Shown here: positions 18,506-28,062 of the stretch, piece by piece | Layout: each line of letters starts with the position of its first letter | Numbering within the stretch: the first letter of the stretch is position 1 | Assembly (NCBI RefSeq): GCF_000419525.1 | Contig: NZ_ATTE01000001.1 | Coordinates: 2,588,655-2,652,654, forward strand | Direction of reading: 5' to 3' | From: Leucothrix mucor DSM 2157 | Lineage (GTDB): Bacteria; Pseudomonadota; Gammaproteobacteria; Thiotrichales; Thiotrichaceae | DNA length: 64,000 nt | Notes under the pieces: generated by a model | What the model saw: only the letters and a program-made list of their open reading frames with translations | Told to the model about the DNA's origin: nothing | The model's database searches: none | Position numbers and translations under genes: made by a program

Positions 18506-19315
18506 TTAACCAAGCTTCGCCAGTTGCTCCATTTCTTGCTCTGAAAAGCCAGCCTGCAAACGTGCTTCCGTATGAAAAGGGCCACGTAATCCATTGCCCA
18601 TATACTCTTCCAACAGCTTGATAAAGGTAGGCTCTGGCTCTAGCCCCTGCAGCTCACAGCAATACTTAAACCAATGCGAGCCAATCGCCACATGGCCAAT
18701 TTCTTCGGCCAAAATCACATGTAGAATTTCAACCGTTGCCATATCACCAACCTGCTCTAATCGCTGAATCATGCCCGGCGTGACATCAAGCCCACGCGCT
18801 TCCATCACCCGTGGCACCAAGGCCATGCGCGTTAAGGTGTCGTGGTCGGTTTTTACTGCCATTTCCCACAAGCCATTATGCGCTTTCATATCACCATAGG
18901 CATAACCCATGTCTTTCAAACGAGCTTGTAATAAACCAAAATGCTTGGCTTCTTCGCGCGCCACCAGCAGCCAATCCAGATAATATTGATCTGGCATATC
19001 ACGAAAGCGATACACTGCATCCAGCGCTAAATTAATTGCATTAAACTCAATATGCGCAATGGCATGCACCAAGGTCGCACGCCCGACTTCAGAGCTTAGT
19101 TTGCGGGACTTCACATCGCGGGGAGAAACCAGCTCCGGCTTCTCCGGCTTGCCTGCAACTGGCACAGATACAACCGTATCGGTTGCTTCCCGAGGCAATA
19201 CCTCAAGCGCGATAAAACGCTGATACAACGCCTCGGCCTGAAGCAGCTTCTGAGCAATATCAGATTCCATTAAACAAGCATAAGCAGCTTCATGAATAGA
19301 GACAGTAGTAGACAT
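18506..19315 (-). CDS. DUF455 ferritin-like protein
   Basis: A 269-residue helical protein of the DUF455 family. Conserved Glu/His pairs fit a ferritin-like di-metal site: HIEFNAINLALD, REEAKHFGLL and LAEEIGHVAIGSHWF. Such carboxylate/His patterns bind two metal ions in ferritin-like and tRNA-hydroxylase-like proteins. No reaction is established for this family. It lies 71 bp downstream of erpA but is separated from it by a terminator, so it may rely on its own promoter or on read-through. Confidence 0.8.
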   Translation of the reverse strand: MSTTVSIHEAAYACLMESDIAQKLLQAEALYQRFIALEVLPREATDTVVSVPVAGKPEKPELVSPRDVKSRKLSSEVGRATLVHAIAHIEFNAINLALDAVYRFRDMPDQYYLDWLLVAREEAKHFGLLQARLKDMGYAYGDMKAHNGLWEMAVKTDHDTLTRMALVPRVMEARGLDVTPGMIQRLEQVGDMATVEILHVILAEEIGHVAIGSHWFKYCCELQGLEPEPTFIKLLEEYMGNGLRGPFHTEARLQAGFSEQEMEQLAKLG

Positions 19316-19331
19316 TTTAATTCCTGAAATG

Positions 19332-19354
19332 AAAAACCCCGCCTAAGCGGGGTT
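19332..19354 (-). terminator. Intrinsic terminator of erpA
   Basis: On the minus strand AACCCCGC/GCGGGGTT forms an 8-bp GC-rich stem with a four-base loop, followed by five Ts. It lies just after erpA. Confidence 0.88.
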
Positions 19355-19386
19355 CTGAATCATGGATCAATACTAACGGCTAATGA

Positions 19387-19746
19387 TTAGACGTTGAATG
19401 AAGAACCACAACCACAAGTCGTTGTTGCATTTGGATTGCGAATCACAAACTGTGCGCCTTCCAAACCTTCGGTATAATCAATATCGGCACCCACCAAATA
19501 CTGAAAACTCATTGGATCGATCAGCAAAGTAACCCCTGAGTTTTCAACGGAGGTATCACCGTCATTAATGTTTTCATCAAAGGTAAAACCATACTGAAAG
19601 CCGGAACATCCGCCACCAGAAACAAACACGCGCAGTTTAAGCGCTGGGTTGTTTTCTTCTTCAATCAGGGTTTTAACCTTACTGGCCGCAGCATCGGTAA
19701 AGTTTAGCGGCGACATTTCTTCCATCGACATAGTTTCAACTGACAT
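19387..19746 (-). CDS. erpA: ErpA, A-type iron-sulfur carrier
   Basis: An A-type Fe-S carrier of about 119 residues that delivers clusters to apo-proteins. It has the three cluster-binding cysteines in [11 protein letters not shown] and the C-terminal CGCGSSF, with the ErpA-type [11 protein letters not shown] context rather than IscA or SufA. The ATG at 19746 has a GGAG site 8 bases upstream; a TTG two codons earlier is less likely. The gene stands alone, without isc or suf neighbours, as usual for erpA. Confidence 0.94.
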   Translation of the reverse strand: MSVETMSMEEMSPLNFTDAAASKVKTLIEEENNPALKLRVFVSGGGCSGFQYGFTFDENINDGDTSVENSGVTLLIDPMSFQYLVGADIDYTEGLEGAQFVIRNPNATTTCGCGSSFNV

Positions 19747-19833
19747 TTTCAAATCTCCTGTGCGTATACACGTATAAGTATAGTGTAACGACTTTTTTAA
19801 CAGCCCACCAACAAGCAGACTATTTTACTGATA

Positions 19834-20274
19834 TTAGGCTTTCGGCACTGATAGATGAGCCGGAACTCCTTCAGCGTTTTCATGTACGTGGCTGATCAAT
19901 TCATGATGAACCAGCTTTCCGGTAACGCCTGCTCCCACTGCCATTTCCAGCAGATTGTAATGCAAGTCGCCATTAATTCGTGACTTTTCGTAAAGCTCAA
20001 CCTTATTGTTTGCCAGCACGTTTCCATCAATGCGGCCATTGATCATAACATTCGCTGACTTCACACTTCCTTTAATATGTCCGGCATCACTCAAAATCAA
20101 GGTACTATTTTCATCGTCCGAGATTAAGTCCCCTTCAATCGTGCACTCAACGTGCAAAATTCCGGAAAAATACACATCCCCAGCAATTTTCAAGGTACGG
20201 TTTAATACTGCATCCACGCGAGGACGAGCAACCGGCGCCTCAACAACCTGCTTTTTTTTGTTCTTTTTGAACAT
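19834..20274 (-). CDS. Bactofilin (polymer-forming cytoskeletal protein)
   Basis: A 146-residue bactofilin. A basic N-terminus (MFKKNKKKQ) leads into the right-handed beta-helix core with short hydrophobic repeats (VYFSGILHVECTIEGDLI, HIKGSVKSANVMINGRIDGNVLANN). Bactofilins polymerise without nucleotide into membrane-associated filaments that direct cell shape or peptidoglycan synthesis. No M23 peptidase partner is next to it, although erpA is the neighbour as in some other gammaproteobacteria. Specific role here unknown. Confidence 0.88.
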   Translation of the reverse strand: MFKKNKKKQVVEAPVARPRVDAVLNRTLKIAGDVYFSGILHVECTIEGDLISDDENSTLILSDAGHIKGSVKSANVMINGRIDGNVLANNKVELYEKSRINGDLHYNLLEMAVGAGVTGKLVHHELISHVHENAEGVPAHLSVPKA

Positions 20275-20387
20275 ATTACATAATCCTGTTTATCACCAAT
20301 TGTGCTCAAACCACGAGGATAAGCCCTCCGCGTAGTCTGAAGCACAATATACACCCTTTTTTCTATTGGTTTAGGACGTTTACCGTT

Positions 20388-21416
20388 CTATGGCAGCATT
20401 CCCGGATGACGTAAGGCCTCATCTTCCTCAAAGCCCAGCATTAAGTTCATATTCTGAACCGCCTGACCGGCTGCACCTTTAACCAAGTTATCAATAACTG
20501 ACAACACAACAATGCGGCTGCCATTACCCGGACGATGCATGGCAATCCGGCACATATTGCTGCCTTTTACCGAACGCGTCTCAGGCTGTGAGCCCGCTGG
20601 CAATACATCCACAAATCGCTCGTCTTTATAACGCTGCTCATACATATTTTGTAAATCTAGCGAGCCATCATCACGCGCATACAAGGTCGCATGAATACCA
20701 CGAATAATGGGCAGCAAGTGCGGGCTGAATGTCAGATCCACATCAGTACCGGCAACCTTTGCCAAGGTCTGTGCGATTTCGGGTTGATGGCGATGGCCTG
20801 GTGTGGCGTAAGCTTTAAAACTCTCACCCGCTTCACTGTAAATATTGGCTAATTTACCCTGACGCCCTGCACCACTAATGCCTGATTTGGTATCTGCAAT
20901 CAACTCTTCCAGATTCACTTTGCCGGATTCAATCAGCGGCAAATAACCTAAAGTTACGGCCGTTGGATAGCAACCGGGGTTGGCAACCAGCTGCGCACCA
21001 CGAATGTCATCACGGTACATTTCTGGTAAGCCATACACGGCTTCAGCCACTAAATCCGGGCAAGCATGTGTCATGCCATACCATTTCGACCAAACATCCA
21101 CATCTTTAATACGGAAATCAGCCGCTAAATCGATGACTTTCACGCCAGATTTCAATAATGCAGGGGTATGCTCCATCGCAATCCCGTTTGGCGTTGCGAA
21201 AAAAACCAAATCGCAATCACCCAACGCATCGTCACCCGGATCACTGAATTCAATGTCGCAATGACCGCGCAGGTTTGGAAACATTGCATCCACGCGAGAA
21301 CCAGCATTACCGCGAGAGGTTACAAAGCTCACTTCAACGCCGGGGTGCATAGACAGCAACCGCAGCAACTCAACGCCGGTATAACCCGTAGCGCCTACAA
21401 TGCCGATTTTTTTCAT
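20388..21416 (-). CDS. argC: N-acetyl-gamma-glutamyl-phosphate reductase
   Basis: An enzyme of about 342 residues that reduces N-acetylglutamyl phosphate with NADPH in arginine synthesis. It shows the Rossmann start [18 protein letters not shown], the active-site Cys in NPGCYPTA, and the GISGAGRQ and PGHRHQPEI segments. The start at 21416 is supported by a GGAG site 12 bases upstream and by alignment of the Rossmann motif to the N-terminus; the frame extends six codons further. It is divergent from hemJ. Confidence 0.95.
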   Translation of the reverse strand: MKKIGIVGATGYTGVELLRLLSMHPGVEVSFVTSRGNAGSRVDAMFPNLRGHCDIEFSDPGDDALGDCDLVFFATPNGIAMEHTPALLKSGVKVIDLAADFRIKDVDVWSKWYGMTHACPDLVAEAVYGLPEMYRDDIRGAQLVANPGCYPTAVTLGYLPLIESGKVNLEELIADTKSGISGAGRQGKLANIYSEAGESFKAYATPGHRHQPEIAQTLAKVAGTDVDLTFSPHLLPIIRGIHATLYARDDGSLDLQNMYEQRYKDERFVDVLPAGSQPETRSVKGSNMCRIAMHRPGNGSRIVVLSVIDNLVKGAAGQAVQNMNLMLGFEEDEALRHPGMLP

Positions 21417-21510
21417 AATAATTCGCAACTCCAAATTGTTGGCCTTTATAATAACGGGGATTTAGTCGGCAATCTACGCCCATTTCAGCACTCAACCCCA
21501 AGGTCAACTC

Positions 21511-21933
21511 ATGTATTTATGGCTCAAAGCAATTCACGTCATTTTTATGGTCACGTGGTTCGCAGGTCTCTTCTACCTACCGCGCTTGTTTATTTACCAT
21601 GCAATGGACGAAAACAACGCCAGCTTTGACTTGTTCAAGGTGATGGAAAAACGCTTGTTTGGCATTATGACAATCGGCGCAGCGGTCACCGTATTCTTTG
21701 GTGTCGGGCTGTTGTCTATGAATTGGGGATATTTGGTTACCAGCGGCTGGTTTATGCTAAAGCTCGTTTTTATCGCAGCGCTGTTTGGCTATCACTACTG
21801 GTGTTATCGAATTATGTTGGAGTTTCGTGAAGGGCGTAATCAGCGCAGTCATGTGTGGTATCGCTGGTTTAATGAAGCGCCTGCGGTGGCTTTGATCGTG
21901 ATTGTTATTATGGTGGTTGTCAAACCGTTCTAG
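21511..21933 (+). CDS. hemJ: HemJ, protoporphyrinogen IX oxidase
   Basis: A 140-residue four-helix membrane protein of the HemJ family, which oxidises protoporphyrinogen IX to protoporphyrin IX in heme synthesis. It begins MYLWLKAIHVIFMVTWFAGLFYLPRLF, shown here in part; the conserved His near residue 9 and the following WFAG-LFYLPR block are diagnostic. A later YHYWCYR segment and FNEAP motif are also typical. It is divergent from argC and converges on rppH. Confidence 0.92.
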   Translation: MYLWLKAIHVIFMVTWFAGLFYLPRLFIYHAMDENNASFDLFKVMEKRLFGIMTIGAAVTVFFGVGLLSMNWGYLVTSGWFMLKLVFIAALFGYHYWCYRIMLEFREGRNQRSHVWYRWFNEAPAVALIVIVIMVVVKPF

Positions 21934-21946
21934 GCCTGACAACCAC
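21913..21946. terminator. Stem-loop between convergent hemJ and rppH
   Basis: GTGGTTGTCA and TGACAACCAC form a perfect 10-bp stem with a 14-base loop that straddles the hemJ stop codon. There is no strong T tract, so factor-independent termination is uncertain. Confidence 0.45.
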
Positions 21947-21956
21947 TATTCAGCAC

Positions 21957-22448
21957 TTACTCAAACGAGGGAAGTAATGGGGAAAGCTCACGTAGGGCTT
22001 TCTCATATACCGTTCGTTTAAAATAAACCACCTCTCTAATTGAACGCTGGTGATGTACCCAACGCCAGCCGTCAAACTCAGGCACTGAAGTCGCCTTAAG
22101 ATCGACAAAGGAATCATCCGTGGTCAACCGCAGCAGGAACCAGACCTGCTTTTGACCAATACAAGTCGGTGTAGATCGTCTGCGAATCAAATGTTTCGGC
22201 AGACGATAACGCAACCAGTCGGACGTATAGCCGACTACCTCAACGTGTTCAGATGTTAAACCAACCTCCTCATGAAGCTCGCGATACATTGCTTCGAGCG
22301 GAGTTTCACCTTCATTGATGCCACCTTGTGGAAACTGCCAGGACCGTTGCCCGATTCGTTTCCCCCAGAAGACTTTGCCATCGTTATTGGAGAGGATAAT
22401 GCCAACGTTTGGTCTAAAACCATTCTCGTCTATCACGACATTCTCCAT
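21957..22448 (-). CDS. rppH: RNA pyrophosphohydrolase (Nudix)
   Basis: A Nudix hydrolase of about 163 residues that removes pyrophosphate from the 5' end of mRNAs and so triggers RNase E decay. The Nudix box is complete: GGINEGE followed by REL-HEEVGL with the expected spacing. The RppH N-terminus (DENGFRPNVGIIL) and WQFPQGG are present. I set the start at the ATG at 22448. The frame continues to a TTG at 22496 that would add 16 unrelated residues; a GTG just inside is another option. It is divergent from the HAD gene, an arrangement also seen in pseudomonads. Confidence 0.9.
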   Translation of the reverse strand: MENVVIDENGFRPNVGIILSNNDGKVFWGKRIGQRSWQFPQGGINEGETPLEAMYRELHEEVGLTSEHVEVVGYTSDWLRYRLPKHLIRRRSTPTCIGQKQVWFLLRLTTDDSFVDLKATSVPEFDGWRWVHHQRSIREVVYFKRTVYEKALRELSPLLPSFE

Positions 22449-22547
22449 TATAAATCTTGATGGAGCGATTTTTTCATAACTGTCATCAATCAGCAAACGT
22501 TAGCGGCTATAATGTGGTTTTTTTTATGCTAAACACGAGTTTACACT

Positions 22548-23207
22548 ATGACACTGGCACTTTTTGATCTGGACCACACCCTACTAAGCAATGACAGCGA
22601 CTACTTATGGGGTCAATTTCTGGTGGATAACAAACTAGTCGATGATCAGGAGCATGCTGCCAGCAACAAAGCCTTCTACACACAGTATCAAAATGGCACC
22701 TTAGATATTCATGAATATGCGGCGTTCAGCTTCGCGAGCCTAGCCTCGCGTACTATGGAAGAACTGGCTGAGCTACACCAAGAATTTATGCGAAACTATA
22801 TTGAACCGGTCATGTCGAACAAATCGAAGGCACTGATTGCACAACATAAGGCAATGGGCCACACCTTGATGGTGATTACCGCCACCAACAGCTTTATTAC
22901 CCGCCCGATTGTTACCGCGTTTGGCATTGATAACCTGCTCGCGATTGAACCACTGATTGTTGACGGACGTTACACCACCAAAATTGATGGCGTGCCCTCT
23001 TTCCGTGAAGGTAAAGTGACACGCCTAAACGCTTGGCTTGAGAATAACAATGAAACACTGGAAGGCAGCTACTTCTACAGTGACTCGCACAACGACCTGC
23101 CACTGCTGGAATGCGTAACCTACCCGATTGCTGTTGATCCTGATCCTAAGCTCAAAGACATTGCACAAGCTCGTAACTGGGACATTATTTCCTTAATTGA
23201 TGACTAA
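22548..23207 (+). CDS. HAD-IB family phosphatase
   Basis: A 219-residue haloacid-dehalogenase phosphatase of subfamily IB. Motif I is FDLDHTL, motif II is in VITATN, the motif III Lys precedes VTRLNAW, and motif IV is YSDSHNDLPLL. The cap is an inserted helical region after residue 15. It resembles SerB-like enzymes and the HAD protein next to rppH in pseudomonads, for which a histidinol-phosphatase role has been proposed; that would suit the hisZ and hisC in this window but is inference. A TATAAT at 22508-22513 is a likely -10. The stop overlaps the rluA start by 1 bp. Confidence 0.82.
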   Translation: MTLALFDLDHTLLSNDSDYLWGQFLVDNKLVDDQEHAASNKAFYTQYQNGTLDIHEYAAFSFASLASRTMEELAELHQEFMRNYIEPVMSNKSKALIAQHKAMGHTLMVITATNSFITRPIVTAFGIDNLLAIEPLIVDGRYTTKIDGVPSFREGKVTRLNAWLENNNETLEGSYFYSDSHNDLPLLECVTYPIAVDPDPKLKDIAQARNWDIISLIDD

Positions 23208-23866
23208 TGAATTTACCGTATCTGCCACCGCCGCCTGAGAGTATTAACGTCCTGTATTTGGACGATGACCTGCTATTGGTTGAAAAACCTGCAGGATTAC
23301 TCTCAGTACCCGGTCGCGGAGACGATAAACAAGACAGCCTGATCAGCCGGGTGCAATTAACTTTTCCGGATGCCCTAATTGTACATCGGCTGGATATGGC
23401 TACCTCTGGCATTATGGTCATCGCACGTAATAAAGAGGCCCATCGCCAGCTCAGCCGCTTATTCTCAGAACGTAACATCGAGAAAACTTATTGCGCCGTG
23501 GTCGAAGGCATTATTGATGCGGATAGTGGCCGGATTGATTTTCCGATCATGGCTGACTGGCCAAACCGACCTAAACAAATGGTCGCGCCGTTAATGGGAA
23601 AACCTTCAATCACTTATTTCAAAGTGCTATCACGCGACCTGAATTCCGGCATTACACGGGTGGAGCTAAAACCAGAAACTGGCCGTACTCATCAGTTGCG
23701 AGTGCATCTCGAATTTATCGGCCATGCCATACTCGGTGACAGGCTCTATGCCAGCCCTGAAACACAACAGCGCTCTGAGCGACTACTGTTACATGCTAAT
23801 GAGCTGTCTTTTGAACACCCTATTACCCATCAAACACTCCGGTATTCATCAAGCATCCCATTTTAA
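23207..23866 (+). CDS. rluA: RluA-type pseudouridine synthase
   Basis: A 219-residue pseudouridine synthase, exactly the length of E. coli RluA. The catalytic Asp lies in HRLDMATSGIMV; LLSVPGRG at the start and DWPNRPKQ, GRTHQLRVHLEFIGHAILGD later are RluA signatures. RluA modifies U746 of 23S rRNA and U32 of several tRNAs. There is no N-terminal S4 domain, again as in RluA. Translation is coupled to the HAD gene by a TAATG overlap. Confidence 0.92.
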   Translation: MNLPYLPPPPESINVLYLDDDLLLVEKPAGLLSVPGRGDDKQDSLISRVQLTFPDALIVHRLDMATSGIMVIARNKEAHRQLSRLFSERNIEKTYCAVVEGIIDADSGRIDFPIMADWPNRPKQMVAPLMGKPSITYFKVLSRDLNSGITRVELKPETGRTHQLRVHLEFIGHAILGDRLYASPETQQRSERLLLHANELSFEHPITHQTLRYSSSIPF

Positions 23867-23948
23867 ACTGCTAGGCTTAAAGATTGTTTACCCCCTCCTC
23901 TGCCTGCTAAGATTAGCAGCAAAATATTAGATAGAGCATTGAGAACAC

Positions 23949-24275
23949 ATGGAAGAATTACTGGATATTGAAACATACAACGGCCTGAAGGACTTACTGG
24001 AAGAAGAGTTTCCATCCTTTCTGGAAATGTTTTTCTCAGAAAATCAGGATGCACTCGATGGCATCAAAACGGGCCTTGCCTCGAATGATGCCGATGGCGT
24101 AAAGCGCGCAGCACACAACCTAAAGTCCAGCACTGGATACCTTGGCGCGATGCAACTGTCTGAACTGGCTCGCCAGATTGAAGAAGGCGCAGCGGCGAAT
24201 GACTTAAGTAATACCGGCGAGCTGTACGAGCAAGCGCAATCAATGTTTGAAACGATTAAAACCGCCGTACTTTAA
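23949..24275 (+). CDS. Hpt-domain histidine phosphotransfer protein
   Basis: A 108-residue all-helical protein consisting only of an Hpt domain. The phospho-accepting His56 is in AAHNLKSS, followed by GAMQLSELARQIE. It should relay phosphate between a hybrid kinase and a response regulator. No hybrid kinase is encoded nearby, so it is a free-standing component with unknown partners. It is followed by a strong terminator. Confidence 0.88.
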   Translation: MEELLDIETYNGLKDLLEEEFPSFLEMFFSENQDALDGIKTGLASNDADGVKRAAHNLKSSTGYLGAMQLSELARQIEEGAAANDLSNTGELYEQAQSMFETIKTAVL

Positions 24276-24321
24276 GCGCTGACGTTAATCTGTTAACGAC
24301 TTGGGCATAAAAGGCCCATAA

Positions 24322-24356
24322 AAAAAAGCCGCTCCTTTAACGGGAGCGGCTTTTTT
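24322..24356. terminator. Bidirectional intrinsic terminator between the Hpt gene and htpG
   Basis: A perfect 14-bp stem, AAAAAAGCCGCTCC against GGAGCGGCTTTTTT, with a seven-base loop and runs of A and T on either side. The genes converge here. Confidence 0.95.
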
Positions 24357-24388
24357 GTAAGCGTCAAACTAACTTACGATGTACTAGC

Positions 24389-26308
24389 TTATGACAGCTT
24401 CAGCATCAGCGCGTTCAGCTTGTGAACGAAGCCTGCTGGATCTTCCAGATGGCCACCTTCTGCCAACAACGCCTGATCAAACAGGATGCTTGCCCAGTCT
24501 TTGAACTGCTCATCATCGGCTTCACTTTCCATACGCACCAACAATGGGTGAGTCGGATTGATTTCCAGAATCGGCTTGCTAGATGGCATTGCATGGCCGG
24601 CTTGCTTCATCAGTTGCTGCATGTACAGCGCCATATCTTGCTCATTCAGTACGATACAAGAAGGTGAAGTCGTCAGACGGTGAGAAACACGCACATCATC
24701 AACCTTATCTTCCAGCACTTCTTTCAAATGCTTCAATAAAGATTGTGCTTCGTCTTCAACCTTCTTTTGCTCTTCCTTATCTTCTTCAGAATCCAATTTA
24801 CCCAGATCCAACTCGCCCTTAGCAACTGACTGCAGTGACTTACCATCAAACTCAGTCAAGCCACTGATCATCCACTCATCTACGCGGTCAGACAGCAACA
24901 GTACTTCGATGCCTTTGGAGCGGAATACTTCCAGGTGTGGGCTGTTTTTCGCTGCGGTGAACGTATCAGCAGTAACGTAGTAAATCTTTTCCTGACCTTC
25001 CTGCATGCGAGACACGTAATCTTCCAGCGTCACATCCTGAGTTGAAGAGTCCGTATGAGTAGAAGAGAAACGCAACAACTTAGCAATCTGCTCTTTGTTA
25101 GCCGCATCTTCAGTTGGGCCTTCTTTCAGCACTTTACCGAACTCATTCCAGAATGACTGATACTTCTCAGCGTCATCCTTAGCGATCTTCTCCAGCAAGC
25201 CAAGCACCTTCTTCACAGACGCTTTCTTCATGCTGTCGATAACGTGATTGCTTTGCAGAATCTCACGTGACACGTTCAATGGCAGATCGTTAGAATCGAT
25301 TACACCGCGCACGAAACGCAGGTAGTGAGGCATCAGATTCTTGGTGTCATCCATAATGAACACACGCTGCACGTACAACTTAATGCCGTTACGCTGCTCT
25401 GGCTCCCACAAATCCATCTGTGCTTTAGCAGGGACATATAACAGAGACTTGTATTCCAGCTTACCTTCTACATGGTTGTGAGACCATGCCAGTGCATCCT
25501 GCCAATCATGGGCAATGTGCTTGTAGAATTCCTGATAGTCTTCGTCTTTGATTTCGCTCTTAGGCATAGTCCACAGTGCATTGGCTTTGTTAACCACTTC
25601 CCACTCTGGTGCTTTTGGCTCAGCGTCTTCTTTAACATTGCCTTCGTCATCGAACTCAGGCTCTGGTGTTTTAAGCATTTTAACCGGCAGCGGAATGTGA
25701 TCCGAGTAGGTTGAAATGACGTTACGCAGACGGTAGCCGTTGGCGAATTCTTTCTCTTCTTCTTTCAGGTGCAGAACGATTTCTGTACCGCGAGTTGTTT
25801 TGTCAGCAGTTTCTAATGTGTAGCCGTTCTGGCCATCAGATTCCCAAGTCACTGACTCAGTTTGGCCCGCTGCACGCGTCGTCAACGTCACTTTGTCTGC
25901 CACGATAAAGGCAGAGTAGAAACCAACACCGAACTGACCGATCAGGTTAGAGTTCTTTGCGGCGTCATCGCCCAGCTTTGATAAGAACTCTTTTGTGCCT
26001 GATTTAGCGATGGTACCGATGTGCTCAATCACTTGGTCACGAGTCATACCAATACCGTTATCACGGATGGTGACGGTATTCGCGGCTTCATCAAACTCAA
26101 CTTCAATGCGCAACTCGCCGTCGCCTTCATATAAGGAGTCATCTGAAATCGCGTTAAAGCGTAACTTGTCACAGGCATCCGCACCGTTGGAAATCAATTC
26201 ACGCAGAAATATTTCTTTATTGGAATACAGAGAGTGGATCATCAGTTGCAGAAGCTGATTCACTTCTGTCTGAAACTGCATCGACTCTTTAGCTTGTGGT
26301 TGTGTCAT
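24389..26308 (-). CDS. htpG: Hsp90 chaperone HtpG
   Basis: An Hsp90-family ATPase of about 639 residues that assists folding of client proteins in the cytoplasm. It has the GHKL ATP site ([35 protein letters not shown]), the middle-domain NVSREILQ and the C-terminal dimerisation part. The start at 26308 has AGGA 8 bases upstream; nine more codons are open before it. The coding region is followed by a shared terminator. The upstream 135 bp are shared with the divergent AAA-ATPase-like gene. Confidence 0.97.
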   Translation of the reverse strand: MTQPQAKESMQFQTEVNQLLQLMIHSLYSNKEIFLRELISNGADACDKLRFNAISDDSLYEGDGELRIEVEFDEAANTVTIRDNGIGMTRDQVIEHIGTIAKSGTKEFLSKLGDDAAKNSNLIGQFGVGFYSAFIVADKVTLTTRAAGQTESVTWESDGQNGYTLETADKTTRGTEIVLHLKEEEKEFANGYRLRNVISTYSDHIPLPVKMLKTPEPEFDDEGNVKEDAEPKAPEWEVVNKANALWTMPKSEIKDEDYQEFYKHIAHDWQDALAWSHNHVEGKLEYKSLLYVPAKAQMDLWEPEQRNGIKLYVQRVFIMDDTKNLMPHYLRFVRGVIDSNDLPLNVSREILQSNHVIDSMKKASVKKVLGLLEKIAKDDAEKYQSFWNEFGKVLKEGPTEDAANKEQIAKLLRFSSTHTDSSTQDVTLEDYVSRMQEGQEKIYYVTADTFTAAKNSPHLEVFRSKGIEVLLLSDRVDEWMISGLTEFDGKSLQSVAKGELDLGKLDSEEDKEEQKKVEDEAQSLLKHLKEVLEDKVDDVRVSHRLTTSPSCIVLNEQDMALYMQQLMKQAGHAMPSSKPILEINPTHPLLVRMESEADDEQFKDWASILFDQALLAEGGHLEDPAGFVHKLNALMLKLS

Positions 26309-26443
26309 CTGGGTTTTCCTAAATTGGTTAATCACTGTGAAAGGAATTTTGGGGCTGCCCGATGGAATTCAAGGCCAATTGTTGTTAAACCTGAATTTTT
26401 CTTCATGCTAAACTGCATAAACACAATCGAACGCGTAGGCATC

Positions 26444-27997
26444 ATGAGCACAGCAGACCGCAAACGACTCCCAATTGGCATTCAAACCTTTCGGGAGATT
26501 CGCGAAAATAATCACTATTACGTGGATAAAACAGCGCTGGCACTGCAATTAATTCAAAGTGGAAAGCACTACTTTCTATCCCGTCCACGTCGTTTCGGTA
26601 AAAGCTTGTTTCTGGACACATTGAAAGAGATTTTTGAAGGCAACAGCCCACTCTTTGAAGACTTAGCCATTCACCCACACTGGGATTGGTCAGTGCAATA
26701 TCCTGTCATTCGTTTTAGCTTTGGCAGTAAAGAATACAGTCAGGGAAATGGACTGGAGTCGACACTAAACACACAGCTCAGTCATTTGGAACAAACCTTT
26801 GGCCTCCAGAAACAGTTTGAGGATGCCAGTGGGCGCTTTGCTGATCTTCTGGTACAGCTGCATAAAACCACCGGCCTGCCAGTTGTCGTACTCATTGACG
26901 AGTATGACAAACCGATGCTTGATGCGTTGGAACACCCCGAGATTGCCAAGGCAAATCGTGATTTTCTGCGCGGGTTTTATGGCGTCATTAAAGACTACGA
27001 CGCGCATATTCGCTTTAGCCTATTAACCGGCGTTAGCAAGTTCTCAAAAGTCAGCTTATTTTCCGGCCTGAATAACCTCAACGACATTTCATTGGATAAG
27101 CGCTACTCCTCGCTTTGTGGTTACACCGATAAGGATATCGATCAAACCTTTGCCGCCGAGCTTGATGGACTTGATCGCCAAGCCATACGTGACTGGTACA
27201 ATGGTTATCATTGGCGGGGTGAAGGTGTTTATAACCCCTTTGATATTCTGCAACTGTTTGATAAGCGTGAATTCAGAAACTACTGGTTTGAAACTGGCAC
27301 GCCTACCTTCTTAGTCGATTTACTGTTTAAGCGCCAAGTACCCAGCCTGCAACTTGATAATATGCTTAGCAGCAGTGCCATTCTTTCCAGCTTTGATATT
27401 GAAGAGATTGCCACCGAAGCCCTGCTATTCCAAACAGGCTACTTGACCATTAAGCACGAAGAAAACTTAGGCGGGCAATACTTTTACACGCTCGGCTATC
27501 CCAACCGTGAAGTCTATCAAAGCCTCAATGAAAACCTGCTTTCGGTACTAGTACAGGATAAAACGCGTCAGACCCAGCAATCCTCACAACTTTATCGTCG
27601 ATTGCTGGTGAATGACTTTGATGGACTGCGGCAGTTATTCCACAGCTTTTACGCCAGCATTCCGCACCACTGGTACACGCATAACGATATTCAAAATTTT
27701 GAAGGTTATTACGCCAGCGTATTTTATTCTTACTTTGCGGCATTGGGGCTGACTGTAATCGTTGAAGACTGCACCAACCACGGACGGCTGGATATGACGG
27801 TGAAGTTTAACCAGCAGATTTATCTGTTTGAATTTAAAGTCGTCGAAATCGCCCCCGAAGGTAAAGCCTTACAGCAACTTAAAGATAAAGCCTATGCAGA
27901 TAAGTATCGCGGACTTGGGCAACCGATTCATTTGATTGGGGTGGAGTTTAGCAAGGAGTCACGAAATATTGTGGGGTTTGAGGTTGTGAGCGGCTGA
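26444..27997 (+). CDS. AAA-ATPase-like protein with C-terminal PD-(D/E)XK nuclease-like domain
   Basis: A 517-residue protein of the AAA-ATPase-like/DUF1703 architecture. After the diagnostic N-terminus (PIGIQTFREIRENNHYYVDKT) come a Walker A-like RPRRFGKSL and a Walker B-like VVLIDEYDKPM. The C-terminus has GRLDMTV followed by YLFEFKVV, the D...ExK core of a PD-(D/E)XK nuclease fold. I chose the ATG at 26444 because the family N-terminus follows directly; 70 codons further upstream are open but antisense to htpG. Such genes are scattered and often multi-copy; a defence or mobile-element function has been suspected but not shown. Confidence 0.85.
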   Translation: MSTADRKRLPIGIQTFREIRENNHYYVDKTALALQLIQSGKHYFLSRPRRFGKSLFLDTLKEIFEGNSPLFEDLAIHPHWDWSVQYPVIRFSFGSKEYSQGNGLESTLNTQLSHLEQTFGLQKQFEDASGRFADLLVQLHKTTGLPVVVLIDEYDKPMLDALEHPEIAKANRDFLRGFYGVIKDYDAHIRFSLLTGVSKFSKVSLFSGLNNLNDISLDKRYSSLCGYTDKDIDQTFAAELDGLDRQAIRDWYNGYHWRGEGVYNPFDILQLFDKREFRNYWFETGTPTFLVDLLFKRQVPSLQLDNMLSSSAILSSFDIEEIATEALLFQTGYLTIKHEENLGGQYFYTLGYPNREVYQSLNENLLSVLVQDKTRQTQQSSQLYRRLLVNDFDGLRQLFHSFYASIPHHWYTHNDIQNFEGYYASVFYSYFAALGLTVIVEDCTNHGRLDMTVKFNQQIYLFEFKVVEIAPEGKALQQLKDKAYADKYRGLGQPIHLIGVEFSKESRNIVGFEVVSG

Positions 27998-28062
27998 CAA
28001 GACTTGCTTTTGGAGCAGAGGTCGAACTGGCTATGCAGGAACGACCACCAACCCCAATACTT

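Noticed and set aside
26234-26443. 70-residue N-terminal extension of the AAA-ATPase-like protein
   Set aside because: It is antisense to the start of htpG and its promoter and not homologous to the family; the ATG at 26444 directly precedes the family N-terminus.
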